Positions 1-5,915 of a DNA stretch of 16,638 nucleotides are shown piece by piece (the stretch's first letter is position 1; the number at the start of each line of letters is the position of its first letter). Origin of the DNA: an uncultured Treponema sp. (GTDB lineage: Bacteria > Spirochaetota > Spirochaetia > Treponematales > Treponemataceae); contig CAKULY010000035.1 in the NCBI GenBank assembly GCA_934667505.1, positions 1 to 16,638 of the forward strand, read 5' to 3'. The translations under genes were made by a program, and so were the position numbers. Under the pieces are notes generated by a model that did not search any database, had not been told where the DNA came from, and was given only the letters and a program-made list of their open reading frames with translations.

Positions 1-20
1 ATTGCAATATATGCATTTAG

Positions 21-43
21 ATTTTCGGGTCAAGCCCGAAAAT
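21..43. repeat. Perfect 9-bp stem-loop, possible dispersed repeat or terminator of an upstream gene
   Basis: ATTTTCGGG (21-29) pairs with CCCGAAAAT (35-43) around the loop TCAAG. The form, a short GC core flanked by A/T with a TCAAG loop and followed by GAC, resembles intergenic palindromes that occur in many copies in some genomes. No T-tract follows on the + strand. It could equally be the end of a transcript from a gene left of the window. One copy alone cannot separate these readings. Confidence 0.5.
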
Positions 44-57
44 GACAGAAAAGATAC

Positions 58-77
58 TTTTGGGACAGCCCCCAAAA
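58..77. repeat. Second stem-loop next to the first
   Basis: TTTTGGG (58-64) pairs with CCCAAAA (71-77) around ACAGCC. A further CCCAAA at 81-86 could pair with TTTGGG instead, so two alternative folds exist. It lies 14 bases after the first hairpin and has a similar design (T-run, G-run, short loop, C-run, A-run) but a different core. The rest of 1-258 shows no gene; it is AT-rich leader and promoter DNA. Confidence 0.4.
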
Positions 78-222
78 CAGCCCAAATGAAATGCAAGCGC
101 AACCATCTGAACAAATTGAAAATTCGCTGAAAGCTTTTTTTCACAATTTGTAAAAAAATTTGACATTTGGAATAATTTATTTATTCAAAAGCGTTTCTGT
201 GATTTTTCCATTTTTCTTTGTA

Positions 223-251
223 TTGTGAATAATCCTTTTATCAGATATAAT
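223..251 (+). promoter_or_regulatory. Sigma-70-type promoter of dut, apparently giving a leaderless mRNA
   Basis: A perfect TATAAT (246-251) sits 17 bases downstream of TTGTGA (223-228), which matches TTGACA at 4 of 6 positions. The -10 box ends 7 bases before the dut ATG (259), so transcription should start at or within about two bases of the start codon. No purine-rich ribosome binding site lies between the box and the ATG (TCGTTCTT). Confidence 0.65.
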
Positions 252-258
252 CGTTCTT

Positions 259-705
259 ATGGACAAAATAAACATAAAAGTTATTGCTGAAGTTGGTGCT
301 GTAATTCCAGAATATAAAACGGCAGGGGCAGCTGGCGCAGACATTTATTCGCATTTGAGCGAGCCTGTTACTATTCCGGCTGGAAAATCCGCTATGATTC
401 CGACTGGACTTTTTTTTGAAATTCCTGAAGGCTATGAAGTTCAAGTCAGGCCTCGCTCTGGTTTGGCCGCAAAAAACGGCGTAACCGTTTTGAATAGTCC
501 TGGAACAATTGATTCAGACTATCGTGGCGAAATTAAAGTGATCCTTATAAATCACGGAGATGCTGATTTTGTTGTTCATGATAAAGAGCGCATCGCGCAG
601 ATTGTGATTGCTCCTGTAACTCAAGGTGCTTTTACAATTGCAGAATCTTTGTCTGAAACAGAAAGAGGTGCAGGTGGATTCGGTTCTACAGGTGTAAAGG
701 CTTGA
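259..705 (+). CDS. dut: dUTP diphosphatase (dUTPase)
   Basis: Hydrolyses dUTP to dUMP and diphosphate. This keeps uracil out of DNA and supplies dUMP for thymidylate synthesis; the enzyme is cytoplasmic and normally a homotrimer. All five motifs of the trimeric family are visible: [10 protein letters not shown] (22-31), PRSGLA (65-70), [11 protein letters not shown] (82-92) with the expected catalytic Asp85, RIAQIVIAP (111-119), and the glycine-rich [10 protein letters not shown] (136-145) that closes over the substrate. At 148 residues it is of normal bacterial length and looks intact. The ATG at 259 is the only sensible start: it follows a -10 box by 7 bases and has no ribosome binding site, so leaderless translation is likely. 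Its stop overlaps the TTG start of lptF. The function is very secure; the leaderless start is inferred. Confidence 0.97.
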   Translation: MDKINIKVIAEVGAVIPEYKTAGAAGADIYSHLSEPVTIPAGKSAMIPTGLFFEIPEGYEVQVRPRSGLAAKNGVTVLNSPGTIDSDYRGEIKVILINHGDADFVVHDKERIAQIVIAPVTQGAFTIAESLSETERGAGGFGSTGVKA

Positions 706-1961
706 ATATCTTAAAAAAAGTAAAATCTCTTTTTGTCTTTTTTCATACTCATTTTTTTTCGACTTTTTATAAGAGGATAAAAGTTTTTTATGCAGGTTTT
801 TTGTCTTTTTTTGAAGAAATTCAAATCAAATTTTTTCATAAGGGTGAGCTTAGCGATAATGTTTTAATAAAATACCTTGTAAAAGAACTTTTGCTTTACT
901 TTTTTGTGGCCTTTTTGTTTTTCTTTATGATTTTTTTTTGCAACCAGATTCTTCTTTTGGCGGAAGAGATTTTGAAAAAGCGTGTTCCGTTGAAAGATGT
1001 TGTCCGCCTTATTGTTTACAGCCTTCCGATGATTATTGCCCAGTCTTCGCCATTTGCAACCTTGGTTGGTTTTTTAATGTGCCTGGGCAGAATGATGAGC
1101 GACAATGAAATCCTTATCATAAGGGCGAGCGGTCAAGGTTATCTAACAGTTGCAGTCCCTGTTATTGTTTTGGGCTTGATAATCTCTCTTTTTTCTTTTT
1201 TTGTTAATGATTATCTTCTTCCGATTGGTAACATAAAGTATAATAAGTTGTATCGCCAAGTAGCTAGTTCAAATCCTGGAATTTTAATAGAGCCAAATTC
1301 CATAAAAAAATTGAACAATGCTACGATTGTTATTGGCGACGGTTCTGAAAATAGCGTTTCTGATTTAATTATTTTTGATAAAGGAAGCGACAACCGGCAA
1401 AGGATAATAGTTGCTGGAAAATCTACGATTGTAAATGCCAAAAAAGATGGCGTCCTTATGCAGATGAACATGGATAATGCGGTTTCTGTTTTTTTAGATG
1501 CAAAAGATAAAAGAAAGTTTGATGTGCTAGATGCGGAAAAAACAACATTAAATATATTTGATTCTTCGATTTTTAGTTCTTCTTCATCTGTAAGTCCTAG
1601 GGAAATGACTTCTTTTGATGTTGGAAAAATGATAAAAAACATGAAATCCCGGAAGAATTATAGCAAACAACAGTTGAATCGCTATAGAATGGAATTTCAT
1701 AAAAAGTTTTCTTTGCCGTTTGCTTCAATATTCTTTGCATTTTTAGCAATTCCTTTGGCTTTTCTTTTTGGAAAACACAATGGGCAAACGATTGGGCTTG
1801 TAGCAGGTCTTTTGATTTGTGTTTGGTTTTGGGCAATGCAAATCCTTGGACAAATCTTTTCTAGCAGAAACGGAATGAACGGTGTTTTTGCAATGTGGCT
1901 TCCTGATGCAATTATTTTTATTGTCGGAACCCTGCTTTTTACGGTGTTGAACAAAAAATGA
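702..1961 (+). CDS. lptF: LptF/LptG-family permease (YjgP/YjgQ), first of a pair
   Basis: One of two inner-membrane subunits of the LptB2FG transporter that pulls glycolipid from the inner membrane and passes it to the periplasmic bridge. The layout fits the family: three membrane segments (about 64-86, 103-127, 147-169), a periplasmic beta-rich domain (about 185-295), then three more (about 336-355, 362-385, 397-416). [17 protein letters not shown] and [22 protein letters not shown] are typical. The chosen TTG (702) overlaps the dut stop and has a weak AGG 9 bases upstream. This gives roughly 50 extra aromatic and basic residues before the usual family start near LIKYLVKE. A second in-frame TTG at 801, preceded by AGG at 794-796, would remove 33 of them. 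Homopolymers T8 (752-759) and T9 (931-939) lie in the gene. The stop overlaps lptG. The family is secure, the F/G order is inferred from position, and the start is uncertain. Confidence 0.9.
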   Translation: MNILKKVKSLFVFFHTHFFSTFYKRIKVFYAGFLSFFEEIQIKFFHKGELSDNVLIKYLVKELLLYFFVAFLFFFMIFFCNQILLLAEEILKKRVPLKDVVRLIVYSLPMIIAQSSPFATLVGFLMCLGRMMSDNEILIIRASGQGYLTVAVPVIVLGLIISLFSFFVNDYLLPIGNIKYNKLYRQVASSNPGILIEPNSIKKLNNATIVIGDGSENSVSDLIIFDKGSDNRQRIIVAGKSTIVNAKKDGVLMQMNMDNAVSVFLDAKDKRKFDVLDAEKTTLNIFDSSIFSSSSSVSPREMTSFDVGKMIKNMKSRKNYSKQQLNRYRMEFHKKFSLPFASIFFAFLAIPLAFLFGKHNGQTIGLVAGLLICVWFWAMQILGQIFSSRNGMNGVFAMWLPDAIIFIVGTLLFTVLNKK

Positions 1962-3037
1962 AGCTTGTTAAGTATATTTTTAAAAGGTTTTTTCCAGTTT
2001 TTTTAGGTTCTCTGGGCTTTTTTTCTCTCGTTTTAATTCTTGTAGATTTAATGATGAACCTTTGGAAGTTTATTCAAAATGAAGCTCCAATTTTAGATGT
2101 CTTAATGATTATGGCGCTTTATTTTCCAAAAACTTTGTGGTACACAGTTCCTTTGGGAATCCTTTTTGCAGTTTCTTACACTCTTAGCGATTTGTATGCA
2201 AATAATGAGCTTACCGCGATGTTTGCTTGCGGAGTTTCTTTAATCCGCTTTACACTGCCCTTGCTGATTTTTTCTTTGTTCACAAGCTTTGCTTTGCTGA
2301 TTTTCGAGGATAAAGTTATAGTCCCCACGTATGCTAAAAAGGTTGAACTACAGGCAAAACTTCTTGGGGAATCTAAAAAAGATAATAATGAAAATATTGT
2401 TGTTATTTCTGATAATGGAAAAATTATCTACAAAGCAAGATTTTATGAAAATTCTCAAAAAAGGATTTATGACCTTTACTTAGTTTTTAGAAATGAAAAT
2501 CGTTCTTTAGATTCTATTGTGTTTGCTGAAAACGCTTTTTGGAACGAGGATAAAAAACTTTGGCAGCTTCAAAACGCTATTCAGTATAAATATTTAGAAG
2601 GAAATATTGAAACTCTTTCTTATGTTGAAGAATCTCTTGCTTCTAAACTTGATGAGCCTGCTGAAACTTTTAAAAATAATACTGTAAATGTAGAAACTGT
2701 TAGCATAAAAGAAGCTAAAACGTATATAAATCATCTTAGAAGAGCAGGTCTTCCTTACAGCGAGGAGCTTTCTGTTTACTATAAGAAGTTTTCTTTTCCA
2801 TTTATAGTTTTTATTGTAGTATTTCTTTCTGTAGGATTGTCTGGAAAGTCTAGAAAAAATGTTCTTTTGATAAGTTTGTCACTTTCCGTTTGCGCTGCGG
2901 TTTTGTATTATGTAACGCAAATGATTACAATGATTTTAGCAAAATTTGGATATATTTCTCCTTTTATGGGAGCATGGTTTCCTGTGTTTTTGTTTGTGTT
3001 TATCAGTTTTGTTTTGCTTAGGTTTGCGCGGACTTAG
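1958..3037 (+). CDS. lptG: LptF/LptG-family permease (YjgP/YjgQ), second of a pair
   Basis: Partner of the preceding permease; two copies of LptB ATPase, encoded elsewhere, would complete the transporter. The protein has 359 residues, the normal length. It shows the family order: an N-terminal membrane segment after KYIFKRFFPVF (residues 5-15), two further segments before about residue 115, a periplasmic domain (about 118-268), then three segments to the C-terminus (about 277-297, 303-325, 330-355). The SFPFIVFIVVFLSVGLSGKSR stretch, entering the fourth segment, matches the family's conserved loop. Its ATG overlaps the lptF stop as ATGA, implying translational coupling and 1:1 synthesis. Treponemes are generally described as lacking classical LPS, so the cargo may be another glycolipid. 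An 88-base gap with no clear terminator separates it from tgt. Confidence 0.9.
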   Translation: MKLVKYIFKRFFPVFLGSLGFFSLVLILVDLMMNLWKFIQNEAPILDVLMIMALYFPKTLWYTVPLGILFAVSYTLSDLYANNELTAMFACGVSLIRFTLPLLIFSLFTSFALLIFEDKVIVPTYAKKVELQAKLLGESKKDNNENIVVISDNGKIIYKARFYENSQKRIYDLYLVFRNENRSLDSIVFAENAFWNEDKKLWQLQNAIQYKYLEGNIETLSYVEESLASKLDEPAETFKNNTVNVETVSIKEAKTYINHLRRAGLPYSEELSVYYKKFSFPFIVFIVVFLSVGLSGKSRKNVLLISLSLSVCAAVLYYVTQMITMILAKFGYISPFMGAWFPVFLFVFISFVLLRFART

Positions 3038-3083
3038 TTTTAGGGTATAGGTTGTATTAGAAAATGAGCAAAAGCGATGAATG

Positions 3084-3109
3084 TGTATTTTATAAAAACT
3101 TAAAATACA
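3084..3109. repeat. AT-only hairpin upstream of tgt
   Basis: TGTATTTTA (3084-3092) is the reverse complement of TAAAATACA (3101-3109), with an 8-base loop. The stem is 9 bp but has only one G-C pair per arm, and AT-rich DNA yields such matches by chance. It lies 16 bases before the tgt start and just upstream of its AGGA ribosome binding site (3116-3119). A regulatory role is possible but unsupported. Confidence 0.25.
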
Positions 3110-3125
3110 GATTATAGGATGGTAT

Positions 3126-4259
3126 ATGAAAATTTTTGATATTTTGCATAAAAGTTCTGATGGAAAATCTCGCACAGGAATTTTAACTCTTCCGCATGGA
3201 ACTGTAAAAACACCAGTGTTTATGCCTGTTGGAACTTGTGCTACAGTAAAGGCAATTTCTAAAGATAATCTTGAAGAAATCGGATTTGAAATAATTCTCG
3301 CAAATACTTACCATCTTTACTTGCGGCCAGGCGCTGATTTAATAAAAGAAGCTGGCGGATTGCACGGTTTTACAAAGTATAATGGAAACTTTCTTACTGA
3401 TTCTGGCGGTTTTCAGGTTTTTTCTCTTTCTCAACTTAGAAAAATAAATCCTGAAGGTGTAAAATTTCAAAGCCATATCGATGGAAGTTATCATCTTTTT
3501 ACTCCAGAAAGCGTTGTCCAAACCCAAGCGAAGTTTAATTCAGATATACAGATGCAGCTGGATGTTTGCTCTGGTTTTGGCGTCGATAAAAATGAAGCTG
3601 TTCACGCTTTGGAAGTAACTTCAAACTGGGCTAAAAGAGCAAAAGAAGAATGGCTGAAGCAACAGTCTGATGGTTATAAAGGTATTTTATTTCCGATTGT
3701 GCAAGGTAATTTTTTTGAAGACTTAAGAAAAAAAAGCGCGGAATTTGTCAGTTCTCTTGATTTGCCAGGAATTGCGATTGGCGGCTTAAGCGTTGGTGAG
3801 CCTGCGGACAAGTTTGCATATTTTCTTCAATATACGATGCAGTTTTTGCCAGAAGAAAAACCTGTTTACGTTATGGGAATTGGCACTCCGGAATACATTC
3901 TTGAGGCTGTTGCCGATGGAGTTGATATGTTCGATTGCGTGCTGCCAACAAGAAACGCGAGAAATGGCGCGTACTTTACACATGATGGTCAGCTTTCCAT
4001 AAAGCAAGAGCGTTATAAGCATGATTTTAAACCTATTGATAAAGAATGTAACTGTAAAGTCTGTAGAACTTATAGCCGTTCTTATTTAAGGCACTTGTTT
4101 AAAGAGCAGGAAATTCTTTCTTCGATGTTGGCTTCGTATCACAATTTGGCATTCCTTAATCAAATGATGAATGAAATTAGGCTTGCGATAAGCCAAAATC
4201 GTTTTGAGCAGTATCGCAAAGACTTTTTAACTCGTTACAAGGCAGGAAATATAGAATAG
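3126..4259 (+). CDS. tgt: tRNA-guanine transglycosylase
   Basis: Exchanges the wobble guanine-34 of GUN-anticodon tRNAs (Asp, Asn, His, Tyr) for the queuosine precursor preQ1. The TIM-barrel signatures are all present: LTDSGGFQVFSL with catalytic Asp92, MQLDVC with substrate-binding Asp146, VQGN (192-195), GGLSVGEP (219-226), and FDCVLPTRNARNG with the nucleophile Asp270. The zinc site is complete: Cys308, Cys310, Cys313 in CNCKVC, and His339. The length of 377 residues is usual for bacteria. The ATG has a good AGGA site 6 bases upstream (3116-3119). The HEAT-repeat gene begins 3 bases after its stop, so the two are probably cotranscribed. No other queuosine genes (queA, queC-G) are in the window, so whether preQ1 is made or salvaged cannot be told. 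Confidence 0.98.
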   Translation: MKIFDILHKSSDGKSRTGILTLPHGTVKTPVFMPVGTCATVKAISKDNLEEIGFEIILANTYHLYLRPGADLIKEAGGLHGFTKYNGNFLTDSGGFQVFSLSQLRKINPEGVKFQSHIDGSYHLFTPESVVQTQAKFNSDIQMQLDVCSGFGVDKNEAVHALEVTSNWAKRAKEEWLKQQSDGYKGILFPIVQGNFFEDLRKKSAEFVSSLDLPGIAIGGLSVGEPADKFAYFLQYTMQFLPEEKPVYVMGIGTPEYILEAVADGVDMFDCVLPTRNARNGAYFTHDGQLSIKQERYKHDFKPIDKECNCKVCRTYSRSYLRHLFKEQEILSSMLASYHNLAFLNQMMNEIRLAISQNRFEQYRKDFLTRYKAGNIE

Positions 4260-4262
4260 CTT

Positions 4263-5915
4263 ATGAAAAATTCTTTAATTTTCTTTTTTATTTGTTTTAT
4301 CTTTGCTTTTAATTTGTACTCTCAGGAAAAAGTTGAAAATCAGTTGAACAAAGGCGATTCTTCTATTAATTCTATTAATTCTGAAAATGCTGAAAATCAA
4401 GATGCCAGTCTTTCTATGGAATCTGAAACTTCCAATTTAAAGAGCTCTGATGAGTTTAATGAATCTGATTTTGAATACGCTGAGAAAGTTGTTGTTCCTG
4501 AACCCAAAAAGCCGAAATCCGTTGATTTGCAAAAAATTCAGGAAGCACAAAATAAAGATCCCGATAAAAAAGATTTTGAAGAAAAAAAACTTGCAATAAA
4601 CTATGGAACTCCATCAGAAATCAGCTCTGTAATTGATGAAATCTTAGAAAATGAAGATCCCAGGTTTAGTTTAGAACTTTACGATTTATTTCAGAATACA
4701 GGAAATAACGAAATCCGTGAAAAAATCCTTGAATATTTTACAAAAATAAAAGACCCTTGCCTTGAAGATTTTGCGGTTACCTTGTTAGATGACCCCTACG
4801 ACAGCTCTAATTCCCTTGTGGAAAAAACTATGAACTACGTAAGCGAAGTTGGATGCCGTGAAGCAGCTCCTGCTTTGGTAAAATTGCTTGAAAATGGCGA
4901 TGAAAAGTATTTTAATGGAGCCTTGCTTGCGCTTGGAAAGACTGGCGGACCAAAGGAAGCAGTTTATCTTGCAGATTTTATAAAAAATGATGAACTTTCT
5001 GTTCCCCAAAAGCAGACGCTTATGAGAACTCTTGGAAAAATAAACGCATCCGAAACTTTTTTTCAGCTTGTGGAAATTGCCCAAAATGAAGATGAGAATT
5101 CCTTTGTAAGAATGTATGCGGCAGAAGCCATTGGTAATATGAAAAAAAAGGAAGCTGTTCCAATCCTTATAAAAATGTATGAAGATGGTGATCCGAATAT
5201 GCGTCAGTATTGCGTAAAAGGGCTTACGAATTTTCCTGATTCAGAAGATGCAAAAAAAACTATAATTCAAGCGATTCGCGATTCTCATTACAAAGTAAGA
5301 ATTGAGGCAATAAAAAGCGCGCAGAAAATGAATATAAAAGAGTCTGTAGACTTTCTTACCTATAGAGCAAAAACAGATACAGAAGCCGCTGTAAAAAAGG
5401 AATGTTATCCTGTAATTGCTCAACTTAATACTGATAAAGGAAATAGGTTTTTAGTTGAACAGCTTGCAGACAAAAAAACTTCTGATGCTGTAAAAATACA
5501 AGTCATAGAAGCTTTATTAAAAAATGGAACACTAGGGGAAGATAAAATTGCTGAGCTTGCAAAAGATGCTGCCAGTGATGACAGAAAAAAGAATTTCCGT
5601 TATTCAATTGGTAAACTGATTGCAAAGTATTCAAGACCTGCATTCGCTGATGTTTGCCTGCTGTATCTTCAGTCTAAAGATGCTCAAACTGTTAGCTTAG
5701 GAATTGACATGTATAAAAATTCTAGATACGAAATAGCGCGTTCCGCTCTTTTAAAAATTGCTGAAGACAAGAAAGGAAATTCTTCAAACCGAAAAAGAGC
5801 TTGCGATTTATTAGGGCTTGATGAAGAGGAAACTGAAACTGCAACAGAAGAAAATAAGTCTACAAAACAAGGTGTTCAAAACAAGGCCAATTTAGATTCT
5901 TCTGAAGCAAAATAG
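4263..5915 (+). CDS. Exported HEAT-repeat protein, function unknown
   Basis: Starts with a signal peptide (KNSLIFFFICFIFAFNLYS, probable cleavage near Ser20-Gln21), so it is likely periplasmic or envelope-attached; no lipobox cysteine is visible at the cleavage site. Residues 21-110 are acidic, Ser/Asn/Glu-rich and probably disordered. From about 115 to 515 run alternating amphipathic helices of the HEAT/PBS-lyase-like type, with repeat-like units such as CREAAPALVKLLENGDE, VRMYAAEAIGNMKKKEAVPILIKMYEDGD and YKVRIEAIKSAQKMNIKESVDFL. Such solenoids bind partner proteins; no catalytic residues are evident. The tail (520-550) is Glu/Thr/Lys-rich. A 9-base tandem duplication (TCTATTAAT, 4362-4379) encodes the INS-INS stretch. 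The nearest purine-rich site (AGGA 4244-4247) is 15 bases from the ATG, so translation may depend on coupling to tgt. Its stop directly abuts the hrpA stop on the other strand. Confidence 0.85.
   Translation: MKNSLIFFFICFIFAFNLYSQEKVENQLNKGDSSINSINSENAENQDASLSMESETSNLKSSDEFNESDFEYAEKVVVPEPKKPKSVDLQKIQEAQNKDPDKKDFEEKKLAINYGTPSEISSVIDEILENEDPRFSLELYDLFQNTGNNEIREKILEYFTKIKDPCLEDFAVTLLDDPYDSSNSLVEKTMNYVSEVGCREAAPALVKLLENGDEKYFNGALLALGKTGGPKEAVYLADFIKNDELSVPQKQTLMRTLGKINASETFFQLVEIAQNEDENSFVRMYAAEAIGNMKKKEAVPILIKMYEDGDPNMRQYCVKGLTNFPDSEDAKKTIIQAIRDSHYKVRIEAIKSAQKMNIKESVDFLTYRAKTDTEAAVKKECYPVIAQLNTDKGNRFLVEQLADKKTSDAVKIQVIEALLKNGTLGEDKIAELAKDAASDDRKKNFRYSIGKLIAKYSRPAFADVCLLYLQSKDAQTVSLGIDMYKNSRYEIARSALLKIAEDKKGNSSNRKRACDLLGLDEEETETATEENKSTKQGVQNKANLDSSEAK

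Noticed and set aside
160..188. TTGACA (160-165) as a dut promoter
   Set aside because: The hexamer is perfect, but 17 bases downstream is ATTCAA and no good -10 box lies at 15-19 bases. The TATAAT at 246-251 is far better placed.
1211..1642. 143-residue open frame on the minus strand within lptF
   Set aside because: Lies wholly inside lptF, shows no family motif and has no ribosome binding site; it is the antisense of the periplasmic domain coding sequence.
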